DNA of 6,645 nt from a candidate division Zixibacteria bacterium SM23_81. GTDB lineage: Bacteria; SM23-81. A model generated the notes under the pieces. The model was not told the DNA's origin. It saw only the letters and a list, made by a program, of their open reading frames with translations, and ran no database searches. Shown piece by piece: positions 1-6,338 of this stretch. The first letter of the stretch is position 1. Each line of letters starts with the position of its first letter. Position numbers and translations under genes: made by a program. The stretch covers positions 1 through 6,645 of the forward strand of contig LJUY01000088.1 of assembly GCA_001304015.1 (NCBI GenBank), in the 5' to 3' direction.

Positions 1-308
1 AAGAATCGCGCTATGGTTCTGAAAATATTCTGGTTGAAACTCCCACAGAGCCCACGGTCGGTAGTGATGACGACTAACTCAACCTTCTTGATGTCACGAC
101 GAGCGAGCAGTGGGTGAGCTTCAGGATCAGTCCGGAGGCTGAGGCTCTGCAATATCTCCCTCATCTTATCAGCGTACGGTCGCCCCTCGATAATTCTCTC
201 TTGGGCCCTCCGCAATCTGGCGGCAGCCACCATTTTCATTGCCCGAGTGATCTGCTGGGTACTCTTGATGCTGGCAATTCTCCGGCGGAGCACCTTGAGG
301 TTGAGCAT
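1..308 (-). CDS. atpG: ATP synthase F1 subunit gamma, N-terminal part (cut by window edge)
   Basis: This encodes the central rotor shaft of F1, which couples proton-driven c-ring rotation to conformational change in the alpha3beta3 head. Translating the minus strand from the ATG at 308 gives 102 complete codons before the edge. They begin MLNLKVLRRRIASIKSTQQI and continue with the family's TRAMKMVAAARLRRAQ stretch (about residues 21-36). An RPYADK segment and VVITTDRGLCGSFNQN (about residues 81-96) follow, both typical of gamma; the first helix forms part of the coiled-coil shaft. The start fits the family length, and GGAG at 318-321 lies 9 nt upstream; a second GGAG directly abuts the ATG. 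The gene follows atpA by 15 nt, as in standard F1 operons. The C-terminal two thirds, including the second long shaft helix, lie outside the window. Identification is secure from the conserved N-terminus. Confidence 0.96.
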   Translation of the reverse strand, partial: MLNLKVLRRRIASIKSTQQITRAMKMVAAARLRRAQERIIEGRPYADKMREILQSLSLRTDPEAHPLLARRDIKKVELVVITTDRGLCGSFNQNIFRTIARF

Positions 309-323
309 CTCCGATAACTCCGT

Positions 324-1832
324 TTATGGTGTAAAAGTCTCCTCGAACTCCTCGAAAGCCTTTTTCATTTTATTGTCCAGTTCCTCATCGAGTTCCTTCT
401 TCTTGTCCAAATCTGCAAGAACGTCGGGATATTTGTCTTCCATGAAGGCATAGAGCTCTCTCTCATACCGTTGCAGGAGATCGACAGAGTATTGATCGAG
501 AAACCCGTTAACGCCTGCGTAGATGATGAGGATTTGTCTTTCCACGGCCAGGGGCTCATACTGGCCTTGCTTCAGTACTTCGACGAGTCGTTCACCCCTG
601 GACAACTGGGCCTGTGTTGCCTTGTCGAGATCGCTTCCGAACTGGGCGAAGGCGGCCATCTCTCGGTATTGGGCTAAATCCAAGCGCAGGGAACCGGCTA
701 CCTGCTTCATGGCCTTGATCTGGGCATTGCCCCCAACGCGAGAGACGGAAAGTCCCACATTGACCGCGGGTCTGATGCCAGAATAGAAGAGGTCAGTTTC
801 CAGATAGATCTGCCCGTCTGTGATGGAGATGACGTTGGTAGGGATGTACGCAGATACGTCGCCGGCCTGCGTTTCGATAATGGGGAGGGCGGTAAGGGAT
901 CCTCCGCCGAGCTTGTCATTCAGTTTGGCTGCCCGCTCCAAGAGTCGGGAGTGAAGGTAGAAAATATCGCCCGGATAGGCCTCGCGTCCAGGAGGACGCC
1001 GTAACAAGAGTGACATCTGACGGTAAGCGACTGCGTGTTTGGAGAGGTCGTCGTAGATGCAGAGGGCATGTCTGCGACTGTCACGGAAATACTCCCCCAT
1101 AGCGCAACCGGCATAGGGGGCGATGTACTGCAATGGAGCAGGTTCACTGGCAGTAGCTGCCACCACGGTCGTGTAATCCATAGCCCCATACTGGGTGAGC
1201 TTGTCCACCACCTGGGCCACCGTGGACTGTTTCTGGCCAATGGCGACGTAGATACAAAAGACATCCTTCCCTTTCTGGTTGATGATGGTATCCACCGCCA
1301 GCGCCGTTTTGCCCGTAGTTCGGTCGCCGATAATAAGTTCCCGTTGCCCCCTTCCGATGGGGATCATGGAATCAATAGCCTTTACCCCTGTCTGGAGAGG
1401 TTCTTTGACCGGCTGCCTCCAGACCACGCCGGGAGCCTTCTCCTCAATGTTACGGAACTCAGTTGCCTCAACAGGGCCTTTTCCGTCGATCGGTTGACCA
1501 AGGGGGCTGACAACCCTACTCACCAGCGGTTCACCGACAGGAACCTGTACGATCTGGCCGGTTCGCTTCACCATGTCCCCCTCTTTGACATGACGGTCCT
1601 CCCCCAACAGGGCAGCACCTACATTATCTTCCTCGAGGTTGAGGACCATACCCATGATGTCATGGGGAAACTGTAAAAGCTCTCCCGCCATCGCCTGCTC
1701 GAGACCGTAGAGCCGGGCAATCCCATCTCCTACCGACAGGACGACCCCGGTCTCGCTGACGTCCACCTTTCTGTCATAGCCCTTGATCTGCTTTTCAATG
1801 ATCTCACTTATCTCCTCAGCCCGTATCTGCAT
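324..1832 (-). CDS. atpA: ATP synthase F1 subunit alpha
   Basis: This 502-residue protein is the non-catalytic nucleotide-binding subunit of the F1 head, on the cytoplasmic face of the membrane. The N-terminal beta-barrel covers about residues 1-95. The P-loop GDRTTGKT is at 169-176, with Lys175 and Thr176. Walker B is in [10 protein letters not shown] at about 257-266. The alpha/beta signature [10 protein letters not shown] is at 355-364, and the arginine that reaches into the beta catalytic site is Arg365 in SRVGG. The C-terminal helical bundle ends in a charged tail. Length is close to the usual 500-515. The start ATG lies 6 nt after the atpH stop, with AAGGGG (1842-1847, inside the end of atpH) 9 nt upstream, so translation is probably coupled. 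One oddity is position 172 of the P-loop: it is Thr, where E. coli and mitochondrial alpha have Gln. All other key residues appear intact. Confidence 0.98.
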   Translation of the reverse strand: MQIRAEEISEIIEKQIKGYDRKVDVSETGVVLSVGDGIARLYGLEQAMAGELLQFPHDIMGMVLNLEEDNVGAALLGEDRHVKEGDMVKRTGQIVQVPVGEPLVSRVVSPLGQPIDGKGPVEATEFRNIEEKAPGVVWRQPVKEPLQTGVKAIDSMIPIGRGQRELIIGDRTTGKTALAVDTIINQKGKDVFCIYVAIGQKQSTVAQVVDKLTQYGAMDYTTVVAATASEPAPLQYIAPYAGCAMGEYFRDSRRHALCIYDDLSKHAVAYRQMSLLLRRPPGREAYPGDIFYLHSRLLERAAKLNDKLGGGSLTALPIIETQAGDVSAYIPTNVISITDGQIYLETDLFYSGIRPAVNVGLSVSRVGGNAQIKAMKQVAGSLRLDLAQYREMAAFAQFGSDLDKATQAQLSRGERLVEVLKQGQYEPLAVERQILIIYAGVNGFLDQYSVDLLQRYERELYAFMEDKYPDVLADLDKKKELDEELDNKMKKAFEEFEETFTP

Positions 1833-1838
1833 TCCCTC

Positions 1839-2381
1839 TTACCCCTTTTCTAGTAGTTCTTTGAAAGCCTCCAATTGGGTCCGTAGACTTCCGTCGTACA
1901 CCATTCCGCCAATCTTAGCCACCACCCCGCCAATGAGTGATTGATCCTGTTCCACCTCCATAATGACCTTCTTCTGCACAAACCCTTCCAGGGCATGAGT
2001 CAACTCCTGAAGCTTATGGTTTTTAAGCTCGTACGCGGTGATCAGGTGGACCCGGACCCTGCCGGCTACCTCGTCCACCAGTTCTTGGTAGACAGAGGTG
2101 ACGTCAGGTAGGGCCTGTATGCGATTCTTTGTGACGAGAACATAAAGCAAATTCATAACGATCTGACTCAGCCCCAGTTTCGTTCCTACTTCAGTGATGA
2201 TAGCCTGACGGGGAGAAGCGCCGAAGGTGGGATTGATCAAGGCTTCACGTAACTCCTTCTCCGTCTGAAAAAGGGAGGTGAATGACTGGAGTTCTTCTAG
2301 GTACCGCTCATAGTTTCCATCCTCCCGTCCTATATTCATCAGAGCTTTGGCGTACCTCCGGGCGATCTTTCTGTTGATCAC
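1839..2381 (-). CDS. atpH: ATP synthase F1 subunit delta (OSCP-type)
   Basis: This 180-residue subunit joins the top of the alpha3beta3 head to the b/b' peripheral stalk, so that the head is held still while gamma turns. The N-terminal six-helix domain starts RKIARRYAKALMNIG, the usual opening of the family. The C-terminal signature lies at about residues 142-174 and includes QSLIGGVVAKIGGMVYDGSL. Length matches the family norm of about 175-185. The start codon is GTG at 2381, not ATG: it overlaps the atpF stop in the four bases GTGA, and AAGGA at 2389-2393 lies 7 nt upstream. No in-frame ATG near this point competes. The overlap implies translational coupling to atpF, and atpA follows after 6 nt. 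Identification is firm from sequence and position. Confidence 0.96.
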   Translation of the reverse strand: MINRKIARRYAKALMNIGREDGNYERYLEELQSFTSLFQTEKELREALINPTFGASPRQAIITEVGTKLGLSQIVMNLLYVLVTKNRIQALPDVTSVYQELVDEVAGRVRVHLITAYELKNHKLQELTHALEGFVQKKVIMEVEQDQSLIGGVVAKIGGMVYDGSLRTQLEAFKELLEKG

Positions 2382-2854
2382 TTCAGATTCCTTACACCCT
2401 GTATGTACTCGTCAACCAAGCGGTCGTGGTCACTCGGTTGGAAGTGTTTTTTCAGCAGGTCCTCGGCAAGCTGCACCGCTTGGGCTGCGAATTCATGTCG
2501 TAACCTCATCTTGGCCATCTTCAACTCCTGTTCTGCGCGGAGATTTGCCTGATCCTTGATTTTCTGAGCCGTGAGTTCAGATTCCTTCAGAATCCGCTGC
2601 TTTTGCCGTTCCCCCTCCTGGACCAAGATTTGTTGAAGTTGTTCAATCTCTTGGTCCAAGGTCTTGAGCCGAGCCTCGTATGCGCGATATTTGCGCTCAC
2701 CTTCTCGTTTCGCCCTTTCGGCTTCGTCCAGGGTATTCTTTATGGTGTCATGCCTGCTCTTCAGATATGATCTGAGAGGTTTTTTCAACACCTTGTACAG
2801 AATGAATGCGAGTATGGCAAAATTGGTTATTTTGAGCAATAGGTCTCCCCACAT
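2378..2854 (-). CDS. atpF: ATP synthase F0 subunit b (peripheral stalk)
   Basis: This 158-residue protein has one N-terminal membrane helix at about residues 4-21 (LLLKITNFAILAFILYKV). The KPLRSYLKSRHDTI motif, typical of b just after the membrane, follows. A long charged, heptad-like helix, rich in Glu, Lys, Arg and Gln, runs from about 38 to 140 and would pair with b' as the stator coiled coil; the C-terminal part contacts delta. ATG at 2854 is preceded by GGGGAGG at 2865-2871. The same frame is closed upstream by the atpF' stop TAG, so a longer N-terminus is impossible. Some deltaproteobacterial b subunits carry an extra signal-peptide-like extension, as I recall; this one does not. The gene lies 18 nt after atpF', and its TGA stop overlaps the atpH start. 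Confidence 0.95.
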   Translation of the reverse strand: MWGDLLLKITNFAILAFILYKVLKKPLRSYLKSRHDTIKNTLDEAERAKREGERKYRAYEARLKTLDQEIEQLQQILVQEGERQKQRILKESELTAQKIKDQANLRAEQELKMAKMRLRHEFAAQAVQLAEDLLKKHFQPSDHDRLVDEYIQGVRNLK

Positions 2855-2872
2855 GGTGCGTTGTCCTCCCCG

Positions 2873-3301
2873 CTACTTGATGCTCCTGCCGAGTATCCTT
2901 TCAGCGATCTGCCTGGCTGTTGGGTCCTGTTTGTGCTCGAGTTCGCCCAGAACTTGGTCGCTTTCAGCTTCGATCTGAGCCTTCATCCTTGGAATTTCAG
3001 CATCGATCCCCTTCTGGAGTTTTTCCAGCGTGCTCCTCGCCTGCGCCACACCAGAATCGATGATATGTTCTTTCTCCTCTAACGCGCGAGACTTCGCGTC
3101 GCTGAGTTCTCCATCGAATTGCAGCCGTTTTTGCTCCGCTTCCGATTCTAACCTGCTTGCTTCGGCTTCGTCACCCTGGATCTTTTCCCTACGGGCCTCG
3201 AGGAATCTGAGAACGGGTTGGAAGAGCAGCTTGTTCAAGATAATCATGAGGCTGATAAATATGATTACTTGGACAAATAATGTGCTATTTATATCAATCA
3301 C
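2873..3301 (-). CDS. atpF': ATP synthase F0 subunit b' (second, divergent stalk subunit)
   Basis: This 142-residue protein, also called AtpX or AtpF2 in some genomes, is the partner of b in a heterodimeric peripheral stalk. The membrane helix is at about residues 6-24 (STLFVQVIIFISLMIILNKL), followed by the QPVLRFLEARREKI motif expected of the b/b' family. A charged coiled coil occupies residues 40-125. The protein is shorter than b and clearly different in sequence, as expected for b/b' pairs known from cyanobacteria, alphaproteobacteria and deltaproteobacteria. The start is GTG at 3301, supported by GGGAGG at 3307-3312 with a 5-nt spacer. The nearby ATG at 3314 is out of frame. It is the first gene of the atp operon here; no atpI, atpB or atpE precedes it. 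Calling it b' rather than a second b rests on its order and on its difference from the next gene. Confidence 0.92.
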   Translation of the reverse strand: MIDINSTLFVQVIIFISLMIILNKLLFQPVLRFLEARREKIQGDEAEASRLESEAEQKRLQFDGELSDAKSRALEEKEHIIDSGVAQARSTLEKLQKGIDAEIPRMKAQIEAESDQVLGELEHKQDPTARQIAERILGRSIK

Positions 3302-3350
3302 GCTCGCCTCCCATGTGCGTGGATGTCTTCGTCGATGGAATCGCCCAGGG

Positions 3351-3373
3351 GACCGTTAGACGCTAAGTCGGTC
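3351..3373 (-). promoter_or_regulatory. Hairpin in the atp operon leader
   Basis: On the minus strand GACCG and CGGTC pair, and inside them TTAG and CTAA pair around a CGT loop, giving nine base pairs with a 2-nt AC bulge. It would lie some 10 nt after the predicted transcription start, at the 5' end of the atp mRNA. No U-run follows, so it is not an intrinsic terminator. An mRNA-stabilising or regulatory role is an inference. Confidence 0.4.
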
Positions 3374-3388
3374 AATCGCGCGAAAACT

Positions 3389-3420
3389 ATTATATAACCT
3401 CAAAAATCCCATTAATGCAA
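3389..3420 (-). promoter_or_regulatory. Predicted promoter of the atp operon
   Basis: The minus strand holds a perfect -10 box TATAAT (3394-3389) in an A/T-rich stretch. The upstream TTGCAT (3420-3415) could be the -35, but its spacer is 20 nt to that box. With overlapping weaker boxes the spacer is 17 or 18 nt (TTATAT, TATATA). A TTAATG alternative at 3415-3410 has a 15-nt spacer. Transcription would start near 3382 and give a leader of about 80 nt before the atpF' GTG. The location, between the TPR stop and atpF', fits the need for a separate atp promoter. Confidence 0.5.
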
Positions 3421-3424
3421 GGCC

Positions 3425-3456
3425 CAAAGTAGGTCCTGTGGTAGCAAAGTAGGTCC
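3425..3456. repeat. Two tandem copies of a 12-bp sequence, 20-bp period
   Basis: CAAAGTAGGTCC occurs at 3425-3436 and again at 3445-3456 (GGACCTACTTTG on the minus strand). The copies are identical, and the period of 20 bp is close to two helical turns. They lie directly upstream of the predicted atp promoter, about 43-75 nt before its start site, and just after the TPR stop codon. They could be paired sites for a DNA-binding regulator or a remnant of a mobile-element end; the sequence alone does not decide. Confidence 0.6.
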
Positions 3457-3478
3457 CGTAACCCAGGGTGCACAGAGG

Positions 3479-4591
3479 TTATGGGAGATTCAGGGGAAGA
3501 GTAACGTCGGCGCCGGGAAAATTGCTGCCAAATTGCCGATATTGCCTGCGGATTTCCTCCATGTCGACATGCTGCCCCGCTTCCCGGTGAAAAAGAACTT
3601 GGAGAAGGTGACAATGGCAACGCTCCAATCGAAACGGATTGGTAGTGGCCATGTCGAGTGCTTCTCTGAGCATTCCATGGGCCTGGTCGAGATCGTTAGC
3701 CAAAAAGGCCAGTTCGCCCTTGCCTAGGAGAGCGTATATGGTGCCTCGTCGGTCCCCCGTTGTTTGAAAAATCTCGTCCGCCTGCTGAAAACCTCCTAAC
3801 GCCAGTTCCCACTCCCCGACCATCTTATGCGCCGTTGCTTCGCCCCACAGCGTGTATGCAAAGCTGACTTGGTCTCCAATTTCTTTATACAGCGCGGTGG
3901 CTTGCGAAAAGTGGGTGAAGGCCCGCCCGTAGTCCCTGGCCATGCGATGCGCGTTTGCGATGCCACAGGAGGAGTAGGCGATTCCAAAGGTGTCGCTAAT
4001 GCGCTTCAGCGCATCGTGAGCTCGGGAGTAGTAGTGGAGAGATTTCTGATGCTTGCCCATGACTCGTGACACCCCGCCCAGACCGCAGAGCGAGTATCCG
4101 ATGCCAAGCTCGTCGTCCATCATCTCGAAGAGTGAGAGTGCCTCTTGGAAGGCTGTCTTGGCATGGCGTAGATGGCCGGAGAATCGCCACATACCTCCCA
4201 TGGCCCATAGGCAGAAGGCTTCCCCATGGGGATCCTCCCATTCCTGATAGATCTGTTGCGCCTGCTCCAGGTCTCGAGTCGTCTGCTCGATTTTTCCGAG
4301 GCTGCGGCGACAGAGACCGAGGCCCACCAGGGTATCAGCCAATTCCAACTCATCTTCTTGTTGCTGCGCTATAGCCAGGGCCTGGCAGTAGTGGTTTTCA
4401 GCTGTGACGAAGTCTCCCCTCATCCGCAGGCAATCACCGATTTTTCGATGGCATCTGAGGCGCTCAAGCGCATTGTTTGCTGAGTATTGCCCTAAAGCCT
4501 GGCGATAAGCTTCAAGGGCGTCAGCAAAGCGGCACTTGAGTCGTTCCTGTTCTCCCCTCTCGAAGTAGCTGTTCCCCTCAGATTGGCTCAT
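3479..4591 (-). CDS. TPR-repeat protein of unknown function
   Basis: This 370-residue protein is made almost entirely of tetratricopeptide-like helical repeats with a period near 40 residues. Equivalent glycine-containing helix A segments recur near residues 52, 90, 131, 171, 211, 250 and 290, in the pattern 'GIAYSLxGLGxxxRxxGxxxxALxxFxxAxxLFxxxGD'. The 40-residue spacing, longer than the classical 34, is the type seen in Rapsyn/LGN-like and TPR_12-style arrays. The repeats are unusually cysteine-rich for a TPR array (Cys47, 54, 69, 94, 127, 169, 209, 325, 327), and several sit at the same place just before the helix glycine. There is no signal peptide, membrane helix or catalytic domain, so it is probably a cytoplasmic protein-binding scaffold. 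ATG 4591 has GGAGGA at 4599-4604. It follows hemL by 50 nt with no terminator and is probably co-transcribed with it. I do not recognise a named family, and no function can be assigned. Confidence 0.9.
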   Translation of the reverse strand: MSQSEGNSYFERGEQERLKCRFADALEAYRQALGQYSANNALERLRCHRKIGDCLRMRGDFVTAENHYCQALAIAQQQEDELELADTLVGLGLCRRSLGKIEQTTRDLEQAQQIYQEWEDPHGEAFCLWAMGGMWRFSGHLRHAKTAFQEALSLFEMMDDELGIGYSLCGLGGVSRVMGKHQKSLHYYSRAHDALKRISDTFGIAYSSCGIANAHRMARDYGRAFTHFSQATALYKEIGDQVSFAYTLWGEATAHKMVGEWELALGGFQQADEIFQTTGDRRGTIYALLGKGELAFLANDLDQAHGMLREALDMATTNPFRLERCHCHLLQVLFHREAGQHVDMEEIRRQYRQFGSNFPGADVTLPLNLP

Positions 4592-4641
4592 TCGCTGCTC
4601 CTCCGCGTAGGGATAGGTGAAACGCGGGTCTGTTTGCTTGG

Positions 4642-5922
4642 TTAGGAAGCCGCCCGAAAGGCCTTATGAAGGGCGGCAAGGGTTCTCTCGAGATCCTCGT
4701 CCGTGTGGGCGAGTGAAAGGAAACCGGCCTCAAACTGGGAGGGCGCCACATAGATTCCTTCTTCTAACAGCGTCCAGAAGTAACGGCGGAAGGCTTCTGT
4801 ATCACTTTGTTTGGCTGAGGCATAGTCGACCACCGGTCCGGATGTGAAGAAGGCACAGAACATGGAACCAACTCGAGTGAAAAAGGTCGGCGATCCTACC
4901 GAACGTGCGATTTTTTCAGCACTGGTGCAGAGATATGAAGACCTCTCTTCCAGACGGTCATAGGTTCCCTGCTCTCTCAGCAGCTTCAACGTTTCGATGC
5001 CGGCAGTCATGGCCAGCGGATTACCAGAGAGGGTGCCAGCCTGATAGACTGCCCCCAGCGGTGCCAGTTCCTGCATGATCTCTTGGTTTCCTCCAAAAGC
5101 GCCCACCGGCAGGCCACCGCCGATGATTTTTCCCAGACACGTGATGTCAGGTGTGACATCGTACAGCCCCTGGGCCCCCGACCACCCGACCCTGAACCCA
5201 CTGATCACTTCATCAAAGATCAAGACGATGGCTTCCTCAGTACAGAGCTTCCTCAAGCCCCCCAGGAACCCGTCCGCCGGAGGGATGACTCCCATGTTCC
5301 CGGCGACAGGCTCCACAATAATGCAGGCGATCTGCCCAGAGTGCTCACGCGCCAGTTTCCTAACGGCCCCTAGATCGTTGAACGGTGCCACCAGGGTGTT
5401 ACGGGTATAGTTGTCAGGAACTCCGGGGCTGTCCGGAATGCCAAAGGTGGTCGCGCCGGACCCTGCTTTCACCAGAAGGCCGTCTGCATGGCCGTGATAG
5501 CAACCCTCAAACTTGACGATTGTGTCTCTCTTGGTAAAGGCGCGGGCCACCCGTAAAGCACTCAGGACCGCCTCCGTTCCAGAATTGACCATGCGAACGA
5601 GTTCGACCGACGGCATGGCCCCGACGATCAGGGAGGCGAGTTCCACTTCCAAGGTCGTCGGCGCGCCATAGGTGGTGCCCTGCTCAACTGCTTGATGCAA
5701 GGCTGCCACCACGCGAGGGTGAGCGTGACCCAGGATCATCGGTCCCCAGGAGGCCACATAGTCAATATATTCGTTGCCGTCCACATCCCAGATCTTCGAG
5801 CCTTGCGCCCGCTGGATGAAGCGGGGAGTGCCCCCAACCGCGCGAAAGGCTCGCACGGGGCTGTTGACACCACCGGGTATATACTGCTGTGCCTCCCGAA
5901 AGTGTTCCTCTGACCGTGTCAT
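4642..5922 (-). CDS. hemL: Glutamate-1-semialdehyde 2,1-aminomutase
   Basis: HemL converts glutamate-1-semialdehyde to 5-aminolevulinate in the C5 pathway, supplying haem, sirohaem and cobalamin precursors in the cytoplasm. It is a fold-type I PLP enzyme related to class III aminotransferases. Counting from the chosen start there are 426 residues, the normal length. Visible are the N-terminal [11 protein letters not shown], the NSGTEA cofactor-phosphate region at 113-118, and YHGHADG in the gating area near 142-148. FDEVISGFR is at 236-244, with Asp237 expected to bind the pyridine nitrogen. The PLP lysine is Lys265 in [15 protein letters not shown], followed by QAGTLSGNP near 294-302. The open frame extends 11 codons further to a GTG at 5955, but only the ATG at 5922 has a Shine-Dalgarno site (AAGGGG, 8-nt spacer) and gives the family N-terminus MTRSEEHF. 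The gene is first in a likely two-gene unit with the TPR protein. Confidence 0.97.
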   Translation of the reverse strand: MTRSEEHFREAQQYIPGGVNSPVRAFRAVGGTPRFIQRAQGSKIWDVDGNEYIDYVASWGPMILGHAHPRVVAALHQAVEQGTTYGAPTTLEVELASLIVGAMPSVELVRMVNSGTEAVLSALRVARAFTKRDTIVKFEGCYHGHADGLLVKAGSGATTFGIPDSPGVPDNYTRNTLVAPFNDLGAVRKLAREHSGQIACIIVEPVAGNMGVIPPADGFLGGLRKLCTEEAIVLIFDEVISGFRVGWSGAQGLYDVTPDITCLGKIIGGGLPVGAFGGNQEIMQELAPLGAVYQAGTLSGNPLAMTAGIETLKLLREQGTYDRLEERSSYLCTSAEKIARSVGSPTFFTRVGSMFCAFFTSGPVVDYASAKQSDTEAFRRYFWTLLEEGIYVAPSQFEAGFLSLAHTDEDLERTLAALHKAFRAAS

Positions 5923-5930
5923 TCTTCGAA

Positions 5931-5936
5931 CCCCTT
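5931..5936 (-). promoter_or_regulatory. Ribosome binding site that sets the hemL start
   Basis: AAGGGG on the minus strand lies 8 nt before the ATG at 5922. The alternative upstream GTG at 5955 is preceded by a pyrimidine-rich stretch (TTCTTTCTTTC) with no purine-rich site, so the shorter hemL product is preferred. Confidence 0.8.
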
Positions 5937-6056
5937 TCAAGACCGCCACGGGCACGATTGAAAGAAAGAACTGACGGTTCGGTTACTCTACCATGTCCGT
6001 ATGGATCCATCAATGATCAAAGGATCGAAAGTTTCCTCAATTTTTGAAGCAGAATT

Positions 6057-6065
6057 ATTATACCA
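6057..6065 (-). promoter_or_regulatory. Extended -10 promoter for hemL
   Basis: The minus strand reads TGGTATAAT: a consensus -10 hexamer with the TGn extension that lets sigma70-type polymerase work without a good -35. The hexamer 17 nt upstream (AATATG) is poor, as expected for this promoter class. The start would be near 6050, giving a leader of about 130 nt before the hemL ATG. No recognised riboswitch is visible in that leader; GATC-containing short inverted repeats at 6003-6026 are its only notable structure. Confidence 0.55.
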
Positions 6066-6135
6066 TGCTGTTCTTTCTACATATTTCGGGGCATGAATGA
6101 GGACCTTCTTGTTCCTTCACTTCCCCTGCTTCGCG

Positions 6136-6210
6136 GTGACCCTTTCGGGGGTCACAGGTGGGGAATACCTTCCCCTTCCCCGCTCAGGACGGGGCTTTCC
6201 CCCTCCTGTG
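6136..6210. repeat. Cluster of competing hairpins, C/G-rich
   Basis: Three local hairpins follow one another: GTGACCC/GGGTCAC (6136-6142 with 6149-6155), GGGGAA/TTCCCC around TACC (6160-6165 with 6170-6175), and CCCCG/CGGGG (6178-6182 with 6190-6194). A competing long stem pairs CACAGG (6153-6158) with CCTGTG (6205-6210) and continues through a mismatch to GGGG with CCCC (6160-6163 with 6200-6203). That stem enclosing hairpin three excludes hairpins one and two. No U-run follows on either strand, so it is not an intrinsic terminator. It lies upstream of the hemL promoter and would not be in that mRNA. Confidence 0.55.
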
Positions 6211-6232
6211 CCCCCTCGGTGGGTACTCGCAT

Positions 6233-6281
6233 TATCAAAGTGTCCCAAATCCTTCCCGCTTTTCCGAAAGGGTCTTTGATA
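6233..6281. repeat. 49-nt inverted repeat with nested hairpin
   Basis: TATCAAAG (6233-6240) is a perfect inverted copy of CTTTGATA (6274-6281). Inside, CTTT and AAAG (6259-6262 with 6267-6270) can form an apical stem around TCCG, extended by CC and GG past a bulged G. There is no T-run on either side. It could be a folded RNA segment or the terminal repeats of a very small element. Confidence 0.45.
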
Positions 6282-6304
6282 CATCTAAGTACTTCGATTC
6301 GCAA

Positions 6305-6317
6305 ATACTGTGAGTAT
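6305..6317. repeat. Short palindrome, operator-like
   Basis: ATACTGTGAGTAT is a perfect 5+3+5 palindrome. Its size suits a binding site for a dimeric regulator, but it resembles no operator I can name and a match this short can occur by chance. Confidence 0.25.
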
Positions 6318-6338
6318 CTTACGAGCAGAGATCATTTC

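Noticed and set aside
1035-1676. A 213-codon open frame on the plus strand opposite atpA
   Set aside because: It is antisense to the highly conserved alpha subunit, has no recognisable domain, and its openness follows from atpA codon use.
3294-3314. Mini-frame ATGGGAGGCGAG... of six codons overlapping the atpF' start
   Set aside because: Its ATG overlaps the Shine-Dalgarno site itself and has no ribosome site of its own; a leader peptide role cannot be supported.
3390-3620. A 76-codon minus-strand frame across the end of the TPR gene
   Set aside because: It overlaps the TPR coding region in another frame, runs through the tandem repeat and promoter, and has no ribosome site.
5923-5955. An 11-codon longer hemL starting at GTG 5955
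   Set aside because: There is no ribosome site before it, while the ATG at 5922 has AAGGGG at good spacing and gives the normal HemL N-terminus and length.
6103-6170. Resemblance of the minus-strand hairpin with CCGAAA loop to a c-di-GMP (GEMM) riboswitch
   Set aside because: Only the GAAA-type loop and a short CGCGAAGC stretch are similar; the conserved first half and the receptor stem of the class are missing, and it lies upstream of the predicted hemL start site.
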